This document shows positions 14,967 through 22,865 of a DNA stretch of 32,030 nucleotides, in pieces. The stretch is from Deltaproteobacteria bacterium (GTDB lineage: Bacteria; Desulfobacterota; Desulfobaccia; Desulfobaccales; 0-14-0-80-60-11): assembly GCA_026388765.1 (NCBI GenBank), contig JAPLJC010000065.1, forward strand, positions 1-32,030. Direction: 5' to 3'. Under the pieces are notes generated by a model. It ran no database searches and had not been told where the DNA came from. It was given only the letters and a program-made list of their open reading frames with translations. A program made the translations under genes and the position numbers. Position 1 is the first letter of the stretch. Each line of letters starts with the position of its first letter.

Positions 14967-16066
14967 CCCACGTAGCCGCCGGCGTCCTGATCTCCCAGGT
15001 GCTGCCCGGCCCGGCCCGGGGCTGGAGCGCCCTGGCCGGAGTGCTGTTCGGGCTGCTCCCGGACATCGATTACTTTTTAATCTTTTACGACCGCCTGGCT
15101 TTTATCCGCCACCACCGGGGCTTTACCCATTCACTGGTGGCTCTGCCACTATTGGCCTTGCTGGGAGCCGGGTTGGGGCGGGCTCTGGGCGGCCCCCGCT
15201 GGTTTCGCCCGTTGTTCTTCATCGGTCTGGCGGTCCTGGCGAGCCACCTCCTCCTGGACCTGGCCACGTCCTATGGCACCCAGATCATGTTTCCCTTCTC
15301 CCGGAAGCGCTTTACCCTGGACTGGCTCTTCATCATCGACCCCTACCTCACCGCCCTGCTGCTGGCCGGAGCCCTGGCCGCCCTCTGGTCCGCGGCCCGG
15401 GGTCGCCAGGTGGGGACCATCTTTCTGGCCGCGGCCGGGGTCTATTTTCTTCTGTGCGGCTTCTATCACCAACAGGCCCTGACCCTTGCCCGGCAGGTGT
15501 TTCGCCCACCGGCCGCAATCGTTCCGGGCGGCGGTCCGAAGCGCGCCCACACCCTGACCCTGCCCGACCAGGCCTTCTGGCCTGAGGCCGAGGAATTGAC
15601 CATAGCCGCCCTACCCCAGCCCTTTTCCTGCCGCCGTTGGCAACTCGTCGCCGCCGATGGTGAGGCAGTGCAACAAACCTTCGTGCAACTGCCGTACTTC
15701 GCCTTCGAGACCCGGCCCGAGACGCCGGCTGTGACCCACTTGCCCGTCAACCCCGGCTGCCGCGTGCCCGAGGCGGCCTACCGGCCCCCGGAGGACTTGC
15801 AGGTCCAGGTCTGGACCGGGCTGCCGGCGCCTGACTTGACCGGTCCCCCGGAGGCCCGGGACATCCTGGACCAATACCTGGAGTTCGCCCGCTTTCCCTT
15901 GCTTCGGCGGGTGGTGCCGCAAGGAGACGGACAATTGCTGGAGTGGCTGGACCTGCGCTTCAGCGTGCCGGGGCGGGACTTCCCCTTTGTCCTGCAACTG
16001 CGCCTGGACGCCGCCGGCAAGGTGCAGCACTGGCGCCTCGGCCGCTGCGGCGGGGAGGGGAATTAA
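14954..16066 (+). CDS. YdjM-family membrane-bound metal-dependent hydrolase
   Basis: The product is 370 residues. The N-terminal 180 residues match the YdjM family: H6 in DPITHVAAG, LLPDIDY (34-40) and IRHHRGFTHS (51-60), the His/Asp set thought to bind metal, with several membrane helices at about 65-85, 90-110, 135-165 and 170-185. The C-terminal half (about 190-370) is a soluble, likely extracytoplasmic domain of unknown function. The natural substrate of this family is not established. The ATG at 14954 overlaps the kinase stop, with AGGTGG just upstream, which implies translational coupling. The longer frame from 14849 is only an upstream extension inside the kinase gene. Confidence 0.85.
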   Translation: MDPITHVAAGVLISQVLPGPARGWSALAGVLFGLLPDIDYFLIFYDRLAFIRHHRGFTHSLVALPLLALLGAGLGRALGGPRWFRPLFFIGLAVLASHLLLDLATSYGTQIMFPFSRKRFTLDWLFIIDPYLTALLLAGALAALWSAARGRQVGTIFLAAAGVYFLLCGFYHQQALTLARQVFRPPAAIVPGGGPKRAHTLTLPDQAFWPEAEELTIAALPQPFSCRRWQLVAADGEAVQQTFVQLPYFAFETRPETPAVTHLPVNPGCRVPEAAYRPPEDLQVQVWTGLPAPDLTGPPEARDILDQYLEFARFPLLRRVVPQGDGQLLEWLDLRFSVPGRDFPFVLQLRLDAAGKVQHWRLGRCGGEGN

Positions 16067-16278
16067 AGCTGCCAGCTCTCAGCAGTCAGCTCTCAGCTAA
16101 AAAATGAAACGCCTAGGGCGACCTGTGGCCGCTTTAGGTTGGTGTGCATAACACGCCTCATAAATCTGGTGGGGCGGCCGTCCCTGGCCTCCCATGGCCG
16201 GTTGGCGGGCGGGGACGCCCGCCCCACAAGGCCCGCCCCACCTGAGGTATTTTTCAAATAATCTAGGGGAGAGGTTAA
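16067..16278. repeat. intergenic repeat sequences
   Basis: This spacer has a direct duplication of CAGCTCTCAGC (near 16074-16097). It also has a GC-rich palindromic stretch around 16195-16240 in which GGGGCGGGCG-like arms face each other in opposite orientations. These look like dispersed intergenic repeats. No gene is seen. Confidence 0.5.
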
Positions 16279-16620
16279 TTGTCCCAGCCGCCGGTAAACA
16301 ATCTCTTCGCCGGGATTCCCGAGAAAATCTCCCAAGAGATCATTGAAATTCTCTTAAAAGCCCCCGGCTTTCACCTGGAGCGCATCGTCTCCGCGGGCCA
16401 GGCTACCCCTATGGGCCAATGGTACGACCAGGAGACCCATGAATGGGTGGTGCTACTGTCCGGGGCTGCGGGGCTGCTAGTTGAGGGGGAGGCGCAGGTG
16501 CGAGTTCTGCGCCCCGGAGACTATCTCCTCATCCCGGCCCACTGCCGCCACCGGGTGGCCTGGACCGACCCGGAACACCAAACCGTGTGGCTGGCCTTGC
16601 ATTATCAAGATGCGACGTAG
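16279..16620 (+). CDS. small cupin-domain protein
   Basis: The product is 113 residues, a single cupin barrel. It opens with the NLFAGIPEKIS segment common in this subgroup. The first cupin motif is around EWVVLLSGAAGLLVEGE (55-71), with the GDYLLIPAHCRHRV motif (84-97) providing likely metal-binding His residues, and it ends in a WLALHY strand. Proteins of this type bind a metal and small ligands, but no specific reaction can be assigned. The start is a TTG at 16279 preceded by GGGGAGAGG at 5 nt; there is no ATG that would keep the whole domain. Confidence 0.8.
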   Translation: MSQPPVNNLFAGIPEKISQEIIEILLKAPGFHLERIVSAGQATPMGQWYDQETHEWVVLLSGAAGLLVEGEAQVRVLRPGDYLLIPAHCRHRVAWTDPEHQTVWLALHYQDAT

Positions 16621-16690
16621 GGGCGGTTCTCGAACCGCCCTTGGTAGCACAGGCTTTCCAGCCTGTGGCCGCCGCCCGGCAAAATGCCGG
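16621..16690. repeat. cluster of three short hairpins
   Basis: Directly after the cupin stop, GGGCGGTTC (16621-16629) pairs with GAACCGCCC (16632-16640). CACAGGCT (16648-16655) pairs with AGCCTGTG (16660-16667), and GCCCGGC pairs with GCCGGG around 16673-16690. None is followed by a T-run. They resemble REP-type intergenic units and may stabilise or end the upstream transcript. Confidence 0.6.
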
Positions 16691-16760
16691 GGGCACCAAA
16701 GCACCAATGTTAGCTTGTCCGTCACCAAAATTATAAAATAAATAAGTCGCCGCCCTTAAA

Positions 16761-18236
16761 ATGGATACCGCCAACCACCAACCGCAGACCGCCAACCGTC
16801 TTTTCCGCGTCGTCACCTTTGGGTGCAAGATCAACCAGTGCGATACCGCCGGGATGAGCCAGGAACTGGCCCGCCGGGGCTGGCGCCCCTCTCCGCCGGG
16901 GGCGACCCCGGAGCTGTACCTGGTCAATACCTGCACCGTCACCGGGCGCGCCGACCAGCAAGCCCGTCAGACCATCCGCCGACTGGCCCGGGAACACCCG
17001 GGGGTGCCCATCTGGGTCACCGGTTGCTATGCCCAGCGGGCCCCGGAGGAGTTGGCCGCCCTGCCTGGGGTTCAGGGTGTGCTGGGAAACCGGGAGAAGA
17101 CACAACTGGCAGAAATTATCGCGGCTTTCCAACGGCCACTCCCCCATGGTGCCGCAACGCCTCCTTCTGCCCCCTCCCCCTTGAGGGGGGAGGGCTGGGG
17201 TGGGGGTGGAAATGTTACTCCCCCTCCCCTCAACCCCCCTTTAACAGGGGAAGAAGGGAAGTCCATTTGTTCTGTCGGGGCGTTTGCCGAAGCCGAGCCC
17301 TTTCAGCCCTGGCGGGCCCAGTCCTTTCCCGGCCACACCCGGGCCTGGCTCAAGATCCAGGAGGGCTGCAGCCACCATTGCAGTTACTGCATCGTCCCAA
17401 AGGTAAGGGGGCCCCGACGCAGTTGGCCGCCGGCGGAAGTTGCCGCGGCCCTAAATGAACTCGCCGCCGCCGGTTACCAGGAGGTGGTCCTCACCGGCAT
17501 CGACCTGGGGCAATACGGCCGGGACCTGAGCCCGGCAACCAGCCTGGCCGACCTGGTGCGCCGCTTGAGGACGGATAATCTGCCCCTCCGGGTGCGCCTC
17601 AGTTCCCTGGAACCCCAGGAGATCACCGGAACGCTGCTCACGGAACTAGCCTCCTGGCGGGATTTCTGCCCGCATTTTCACCTTCCCCTCCAGAGCGGCG
17701 CCGCGCAGGTATTGGCCGCCATGAACCGCCCTTACCGCCCCGAGGCCTTCCGGGACCTGGTCCTGGACCTGGCCGGACGCTTTCCGGAGGCGGCTCTCGG
17801 GTTGGACGTGCTGGTGGGCTTTCCCGGGGAAACCGAGAGCGACTTTGAGGCCACCCGAGACCTGGTGGCCTCGCTACCGGTGACTTACCTCCACGTCTTT
17901 CCCTTCTCCCCCCGCCCCGGCACGCCGGCGGCGCAGCTAAAGCCAGTGCCCGGCCGGGAAGTGCAACGCCGCGCCGGCCTCCTGCGGGAGCTGGGCCGGA
18001 TGCAAAAGCAGGCATTTCTACTAAGCCAATTAAACCAGGTGCGGGAAGTCCTGGTGGAGGGACCGGCCCCTCCACCGGGCTGGCTTCAGGGCCTGAGCGA
18101 CAACTACCTGCGGGTCATCTTTCCCGGCCCCGCCGCCTGGCGTAACCGCCGCCTCCTGGTGCGCTTCCTCAAGCTCCAGGAGGAGATGCTGGTGGGCGAG
18201 ATTGTGGCTGACCGGGCTATTACCTCTTTGCCTTAG
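16761..18236 (+). CDS. mtaB: tRNA (N6-threonylcarbamoyladenosine37) methylthiotransferase MtaB
   Basis: The product is 491 residues. It has the methylthiotransferase N-terminal domain with its three cluster-binding cysteines (C22 in FGCKINQCD, C58 in NTCTV, C89 in TGCYAQ), a radical SAM domain with C203, C207 and C210 in GCSHHCSYC, and a C-terminal TRAM-like part. It converts t6A to ms2t6A at position 37 of ANN-decoding tRNAs. Between the two domains, roughly residues 133-173 are an unusual low-complexity insertion encoded by a palindromic G/C-tract repeat (about 17160-17260), which makes the protein longer than the usual 420-450 residues but keeps the frame. The 3' end overlaps the convergent HD-GYP gene by 17 bp. 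The ATG at 16761 has no strong ribosome site. Confidence 0.9.
   Translation: MDTANHQPQTANRLFRVVTFGCKINQCDTAGMSQELARRGWRPSPPGATPELYLVNTCTVTGRADQQARQTIRRLAREHPGVPIWVTGCYAQRAPEELAALPGVQGVLGNREKTQLAEIIAAFQRPLPHGAATPPSAPSPLRGEGWGGGGNVTPPPLNPPLTGEEGKSICSVGAFAEAEPFQPWRAQSFPGHTRAWLKIQEGCSHHCSYCIVPKVRGPRRSWPPAEVAAALNELAAAGYQEVVLTGIDLGQYGRDLSPATSLADLVRRLRTDNLPLRVRLSSLEPQEITGTLLTELASWRDFCPHFHLPLQSGAAQVLAAMNRPYRPEAFRDLVLDLAGRFPEAALGLDVLVGFPGETESDFEATRDLVASLPVTYLHVFPFSPRPGTPAAQLKPVPGREVQRRAGLLRELGRMQKQAFLLSQLNQVREVLVEGPAPPPGWLQGLSDNYLRVIFPGPAAWRNRRLLVRFLKLQEEMLVGEIVADRAITSLP
17160..17260. repeat. palindromic G/C-tract repeat inserted in frame in mtaB
   Basis: The left half has C-tract, TTGA, G-tract and further G-tracts (about 17167-17210). 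The right half has the inverted order of C-tracts followed by TTTAACAGGGG (about 17219-17250). This is the same architecture as the intergenic palindrome at 25758-25871. It is translated as SPLRGEGW and NPPLTGEEGK-like peptides, typical translations of this repeat type. Confidence 0.7.
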
Positions 18237-19053
18237 CTATCATCTGGAGAAATTCCCTGGCCAAATGAGGGTCAAATTGACTGCCGGCCTTGTCCCGGAT
18301 TACCCTCAAAGCCTCCTGAACCGAGAGCCGTCGCCGGTAGGGCCGGTCGCTGGTGAGCGCCTCAAAGACATCAGCCAGCGATACCAGACGACAGAGCAGC
18401 GGGATCTGTTCCCCGGCCAAGCCACTGGGATAGCCCTGGCCATCCCAATGTTCATGATGATGCAGGATAATTTCTCGTTCCTCAGGAACCAGATCTAGTG
18501 GTCCTGCGATCCTGACCCCCTCGGCGGGATGAGTCTTGATGGTGGACCGTTCCGCTGAGGTTAGCCGGCCTTTCTTGAGCAGAATGGTTTTAGAGATTTC
18601 CACTTTGCCGATATCATGAAGGTGGCTCGCGGTCTTGAGCAATTCCACGTCGGTTTGGGGTAGCCCTAAATGACGGGCGAAACTCAAGGCGATGGCGGTG
18701 ACTCGGACGCAGTGTTGCCCGGTGAAACGGTCCCTGGTTTCCAAAGTCACGAGCAGATCTCTGGCGGCGTTTCTTCCATACAGGGCCACGTGCTCCGAAT
18801 TCAGCCCGGGGAAACGGGCCATCAGGGACGTCAGATTCAGATCATCGGGATGCAGCAAAGCCTCACTCAGTTTACCGAAATCGATGTGGTAACTACCCTG
18901 TCGAATAGCCCGATCTAAGGCGGCCACTTTTTTCCGGCGCACCCCTAAGGTCCGGTTGCAGCCCCGCCAGGCCAGTCGCAGCAGCTCATCTTTTTCCCGA
19001 GTCTCACGGGATATCCCTTGGCTTTCGGTTACGGGATTCTGAGTTCCTCTCAT
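18220..19053 (-). CDS. HD-GYP domain protein with FlgM-like N-terminal segment
   Basis: The product is 277 residues. The C-terminal two thirds are an HD-GYP phosphohydrolase domain with HDIGK (146-150), a HHHEHWDGQGYPSGL stretch (198-212) and ADVFEALTSDRPYR (about 227-240), the metal- and substrate-binding motifs of cyclic-di-GMP phosphodiesterases. The catalytic residues look intact. Residues about 41-68 (ending IRQGSYHIDFGKLSEALL) closely resemble the core of anti-sigma-28 factor FlgM, which is unusual at the front of an HD-GYP protein. There is no membrane segment. The ATG at 19053 has GGAAGGTGA a few nt upstream. The leader is long (no gene until 19709). It would degrade c-di-GMP and may link it to motility genes. 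Confidence 0.85.
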   Translation of the reverse strand: MRGTQNPVTESQGISRETREKDELLRLAWRGCNRTLGVRRKKVAALDRAIRQGSYHIDFGKLSEALLHPDDLNLTSLMARFPGLNSEHVALYGRNAARDLLVTLETRDRFTGQHCVRVTAIALSFARHLGLPQTDVELLKTASHLHDIGKVEISKTILLKKGRLTSAERSTIKTHPAEGVRIAGPLDLVPEEREIILHHHEHWDGQGYPSGLAGEQIPLLCRLVSLADVFEALTSDRPYRRRLSVQEALRVIRDKAGSQFDPHLAREFLQMIAKAKR

Positions 19054-19708
19054 AGATTCACCTTCCTGGAGAAATTGTCCTTAGCCGTGCCATCCATCTT
19101 TTTTATGATGTTGATGAACTTGAACCAGGGTATTGTCCAGGTCATCCATCGGCGCTCACCCTGACCATAGCTTGGGGAACCGCCCATGAACCTTTATCGA
19201 ACTCACGAAGCCTTCCCTTTAATTTTGTCGGGAATGGCCCGCGCTCAAGGAGATATGGCAATTAACCGGAATCTCTGAACAGGGGAAGCAAACCGGCCAT
19301 AATGCCAGAACCTCTGAAGTTAAAAGCCCCACGGCATTGCTGTCGTGGGGCCAGCAAAGTAAAAGTGTGTAAGGAAGGTAGCTCTGGGCACTGCCGTCGT
19401 GCAAACCGAAGGCGCAGCCACCGAAACACTATTGGCGGCTGAGGTAGTAGCCCCAGGAATTATTGATGCCCTCGATCTTCTGCTCCGTCCAGACCGCTTA
19501 AAAGCCACTTTAAGGTTGTAATCCCTATTTTTCGCTTGGTCGCATAGCTTGCCAAACCAGAAGATTATCTTTGGAGTGGGAAAAATAGCAGGTATGATGC
19601 GGATAGGGGGAAGTTTTTACGGCCTTGATAAGTTCCAAGTCATAGGAGATATTAACCGTATAGAATAAGGCTTCATCCAAGTGTGAGGTTAATAAAGCGC
19701 AACAAGAC
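19054..19708. other. gene-free spacer with minus-strand terminator and stem-loops
   Basis: No convincing gene is present. Minus-strand frames at 19219-19404 and 19320-19508 lack ribosome sites and family features. On the minus strand, a segment at about 19385-19460 can form a CTGGG/CCCAG closing stem around an AGCCGCC/GGTGGCT hairpin and a GCAC/GTGC hairpin, followed by the terminator described separately. This could be an attenuator or riboswitch-like leader for the HD-GYP gene, or the decayed end of an older gene. Confidence 0.4.
19322..19353 (-). terminator. probable intrinsic terminator (minus strand)
   Basis: Read on the minus strand, GCCCCACG pairs with CGTGGGGC around a 10-nt loop and is followed by TTTTAA. 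It is downstream of the sigma-54 activator gene and upstream of the HD-GYP gene, so it may end the activator transcript or act as an attenuator. Confidence 0.6.
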
Positions 19709-21142
19709 CTACACTTTAGTATAATCTTGTTTTGGACTGAGCGGCAGGTTGTGTTTCTTCATTTTTTTATAAAGTAGGGTCCGGTGAATTCCCAGTAACT
19801 TTGCAGCCTGAGCCTTGTTATACTCGGTTGCTTCCAAGGCCTCCTGGATAGTCTCTTTTTCGGCGCTGGATTGGGCCAGCTTGATGATAAAACGGCTCGC
19901 CGCGGGAATTAGTTTGATATGGCGCTGCAAGTGGAAGGGAAGGTCGGCCAGATGGATTTTATCCCCTTCGAGGTAAGAAAGGGTGCGTTCCAAGACATTG
20001 GAAAGTTCGCGTACATTTCCCGGCCAATCATAATTGATTAAAGTCCGGACGGCTCTGGGGCCAATGGTCACTTGGGGCAGTGAGAAATCCTCGGCGATCT
20101 GCCGGAGAAGATAATTGGATAAGGGAATGATGTCCTCCCGTCGTTCCCTGAGAGGCGGGATGTGGAGGGTGATGACATTTAGCCGGTAAAGCAGGTCCCG
20201 GCGAAACCGGCCCTCGGCTACCAACTTTTTGAGGTCCTGATTGGTGGCGGCAATGGGGCGAAAGTCAATGCGTATCAAGGAGTTACCCCCAATCCGCTCG
20301 AATTCCTTTTCTTCCAAGACCCGCAGCAACTTGGGCTGCATTTCCAGAGGCAGGTCCCCGATTTCATCAAGAAATATGGAGCCCTGTTGAGCCAGCTCAA
20401 ATTTCCCCGTCTTGCCACCCTCCCGGGCGCCGGTGAAGGCTCCTTTTTCATAGCCGAAAAGTTCTGATTCCAGCAAGTCTTTGGGAATGGCGGCGCAGTT
20501 GATGCGTATAAAGGGGTGCATTTTGCGGCCACTGGCATGGTGAATGGCCTGGGCGAAGAGCTCTTTGCCGGTCCCCGATTCCCCCGAGATTAGCACCGGG
20601 AAGCCGGTGGAGGCGGCTCTGCACGCCTCCTGTTTTAGCGAGACGATGGCCTTACTCACTCCGATGATACTGTCGAAGGTGTAGCGGGTGGAGCGCAGGT
20701 TAAGGAGTTCCTTCTCATAATATTTCACTTTCGATTCCAAAAGGGATAACTTGCTGGCCAGCTTGCCAACATCCCGCACGTCTTTGAACATCACCTGACC
20801 GAACACTGCGACGACCTTGCCTTCTTGCCAGATGGGGATGCGCTGAACCACCATGTCCTGGCCCTTGATACGCTGAACGTGGTTGATCTCGCATTTGCCG
20901 GTTTTGCCGACGATGTGCATCCGCGTATTTTCAATAACCTCGGTCACATGTTTCCCGATTTGAGCAGGTGCATCAATCCCAAGAAATTTGCCATAGGGCT
21001 TATTGAAATGAGTGATATAGCCCTGTGCATCAACCACCACGACGCCATTGTAAATGCTATCCAGAATCAGGCTCAACATTTTCAACTGCTGGGCCTGGTC
21101 GTTAGCATTGCCGGCCGGTCCTGAAATAATCGGTCTTTTCAT
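19709..21142 (-). CDS. PAS-domain sigma-54 dependent transcriptional activator
   Basis: The product is 477 residues. It has a PAS domain (about 20-120), a short coiled linker (125-150), a sigma-54 AAA+ domain with Walker A GESGTGKE (187-194), the sigma-54 contact loop GAFTGA (234-239), Walker B IFLDEIGDL (256-264) and WPGNVREL (373-380), and a Fis-type HTH (about 432-466, KAQAAKLLGIHRTLLYKKMKK). It would bind enhancer sites and remodel sigma-54 polymerase in response to a ligand or redox state sensed by PAS. It is divergent from the livK operon, which has a good -24/-12 promoter and two dyads in the intervening region, so it most likely activates that operon. Start: ATG at 21142 with AAAGGA close upstream. 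Confidence 0.93.
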   Translation of the reverse strand: MKRPIISGPAGNANDQAQQLKMLSLILDSIYNGVVVVDAQGYITHFNKPYGKFLGIDAPAQIGKHVTEVIENTRMHIVGKTGKCEINHVQRIKGQDMVVQRIPIWQEGKVVAVFGQVMFKDVRDVGKLASKLSLLESKVKYYEKELLNLRSTRYTFDSIIGVSKAIVSLKQEACRAASTGFPVLISGESGTGKELFAQAIHHASGRKMHPFIRINCAAIPKDLLESELFGYEKGAFTGAREGGKTGKFELAQQGSIFLDEIGDLPLEMQPKLLRVLEEKEFERIGGNSLIRIDFRPIAATNQDLKKLVAEGRFRRDLLYRLNVITLHIPPLRERREDIIPLSNYLLRQIAEDFSLPQVTIGPRAVRTLINYDWPGNVRELSNVLERTLSYLEGDKIHLADLPFHLQRHIKLIPAASRFIIKLAQSSAEKETIQEALEATEYNKAQAAKLLGIHRTLLYKKMKKHNLPLSPKQDYTKV

Positions 21143-21172
21143 TTTCCTTTGCGCCTTTCGGTATCAAAAATG

Positions 21173-21204
21173 CTACATGTAGAGTATTTGCTACTTAAAG
21201 CAAA
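21173..21204. promoter_or_regulatory. two dyads, candidate enhancer sites for the sigma-54 activator
   Basis: CTACATGTAG (21173-21182) is a perfect 10-bp palindrome. TTTGCT (21187-21192) and AGCAAA (21199-21204) form a second dyad with a 6-bp centre. Both lie 90-120 bp upstream of the -24 element, a normal distance for activator binding, and TGCTAC occurs in each. Binding by the adjacent regulator is inference. Confidence 0.5.
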
Positions 21205-21293
21205 CTTTTCCATTGATGTCAATGGATCGGCCTTTTTCTCCCAAACTTAGGATAGAGGCAGATTCGGCCTGAGATTCCCTGTAGCCCAATCCT

Positions 21294-21308
21294 TGGCTCG
21301 CGAATTGC
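21294..21308 (+). promoter_or_regulatory. sigma-54 (-24/-12) promoter of the livK operon
   Basis: TGGCTCG (21294-21300), four bases, then TTGC (21305-21308) matches the -24/-12 consensus with the invariant GG and GC at the correct distance and a single mismatch in the -24 box. A start near 21320 would leave a leader of about 280 nt before livK. Confidence 0.75.
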
Positions 21309-21600
21309 TATGATAAATTAAGGCACAAAATGCATCGCTTAGACCTCGAGGCATGTGAAACATTTTGCAAGCATCTTTTTTTATTGCTAAATCTCCATTG
21401 AAAATGTATCCGGAAACAAGGAAGGCACCTCTGGAAAAAAAAATGAACAAGATTAGCGATTTCCAATAGGTCAAGATGGTTAGCTAATTAAGATGCCAGT
21501 GGTTCGCAGGCAGTCGTCCTCGGCGGCGAGGCGATAATCGTTCCATTATCACCAGGGTCAGGAAGAGAAAGACTAAACCAAGGCAAAAAGGAGAAGAGAA

Positions 21601-22809
21601 ATGAAAAAGGGTCTCATGGCAATGTTTTTGGTTTTCGTCTTCGTAACCTCGGGATTTGCCGCTGACACCATCAAGCTGGGCGGGATGCTGCCTTTGTCCG
21701 GTAGGGCTGCGGACCTGGGCATAACCTGCAAACAAGGGGCAGAACTGGCGGTCAAGGAAATCAATGACAAAGGCGGCGTGCTGGGGAAGAAACTCGATCT
21801 GATGATGGCCGACAGCAAGGCGAACGTGCAAGAAATTGTGTCGCTCTGCAACCGTTATATCCAGAAAGATAACGTCAATTTCCTTTTTGGCATAGTCAGT
21901 TCGGCCGGGGCGCTGGCTGCGGCTCAGGTTGCCAAACAGGAAAAAGTGATCTTCATGGACACGGTCGGATCGACGGATACGCTTACCAAGGAAAAGTGGA
22001 ATCACTACAGTTTCCGTGCCGGAACCTGCAATTCTCAGGAAGCCAACTCCCTCGCTCTTTATGCCGCCCAAGACAAAAAGCTGATGAAATTTTACAACAT
22101 CGGTCCCGACTATGAATATGGACGCACCATGTGGGATATTTTCAAGGCCAAGATGGCGGCGCAAAATCCCCAGGCGCAATTCCTCGGGGAACAATGGCCC
22201 AAGCTGTTCGCGGCTGATTATACTCCTTACATCAATGCCATTATCGCCGCCAAACCCGATGCGGTCTACTGCTCTCTTTGGGGTGGTGACCTGGTCGCCT
22301 TTATCAAACAGGCCAAGCCCTTCGGGTTGTTCGACAAGATGAAATGGATCATCGCCACGGGAGGGGACAACACGGTGACCAAGGCCTTGGGCAAAGATAT
22401 GCCCACCGGCTTGATCGTCGATCAGCGGTATTATTTCTATTGGCCCAATACCCCCAGGAACCAGGAATTCGTCAAGGCCTACAAGGCCGCGTATGGCGAT
22501 TATCCGAGCGCCTGGGCGGCGGAGGGCTATGACGGCATCTACTTCCTGGCCGAAGCCGTCAAGAAGGCCGGGGCTATGGACACCGAAAAGGTGATCGCCG
22601 CCCTGGAGGGGTTGACCCTCGATTTACCACGCGGGAAGTCCACGATGCGCAAGGAAGATCATCAGGTCGCGTGTGATTTCATGGTGGGCGAGACGGTCTT
22701 TGATCCGGCCTATCCCTTTGCCATACAAAACAAGCAGAAGGTGTTCCCGGCCGACCAGGTCCTCTACTCCATTGAAGACTGGAAGAAGGCCCAAAGCGAA
22801 AACAAGTAA
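21601..22809 (+). CDS. ABC transporter substrate-binding protein, branched-chain amino acid / aromatic acid (LivK-like)
   Basis: The product is 402 residues. A signal peptide with a hydrophobic core precedes a likely cleavage site SGFA|ADT at residue 20, with no lipobox Cys. The mature part opens with IKLGGMLPLSGRAADLG, followed by QGAELAVKEINDKGG, typical of type I periplasmic binding proteins of the Liv family (PBP1/Leu-IleVal-BP fold), and continues with a two-lobed domain to the end. It would capture the substrate in the periplasm for the permease and ATPases that follow. The start has AAGGAG 8 nt upstream. The ligand cannot be read from sequence; relatives bind amino acids, urea, amides and aromatic acids, and the downstream CoA genes favour an organic acid. 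Confidence 0.92.
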   Translation: MKKGLMAMFLVFVFVTSGFAADTIKLGGMLPLSGRAADLGITCKQGAELAVKEINDKGGVLGKKLDLMMADSKANVQEIVSLCNRYIQKDNVNFLFGIVSSAGALAAAQVAKQEKVIFMDTVGSTDTLTKEKWNHYSFRAGTCNSQEANSLALYAAQDKKLMKFYNIGPDYEYGRTMWDIFKAKMAAQNPQAQFLGEQWPKLFAADYTPYINAIIAAKPDAVYCSLWGGDLVAFIKQAKPFGLFDKMKWIIATGGDNTVTKALGKDMPTGLIVDQRYYFYWPNTPRNQEFVKAYKAAYGDYPSAWAAEGYDGIYFLAEAVKKAGAMDTEKVIAALEGLTLDLPRGKSTMRKEDHQVACDFMVGETVFDPAYPFAIQNKQKVFPADQVLYSIEDWKKAQSENK

Positions 22810-22865
22810 CCGCCTTTTGCTTTTAGGCCCTCAACTTCCGCACTTGGATGGCGGATGAGAGACCC

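Noticed and set aside
19380-19465. Cyclic-di-GMP (GEMM) riboswitch on the plus strand
   Set aside because: Short resemblances (GCAAACC, GCCACCG, GAGGTAG) are present, but the conserved core is not matched and no plus-strand gene follows.
19219-19508. Two small minus-strand frames
   Set aside because: No ribosome sites, start codons doubtful, and they cross a terminator hairpin.
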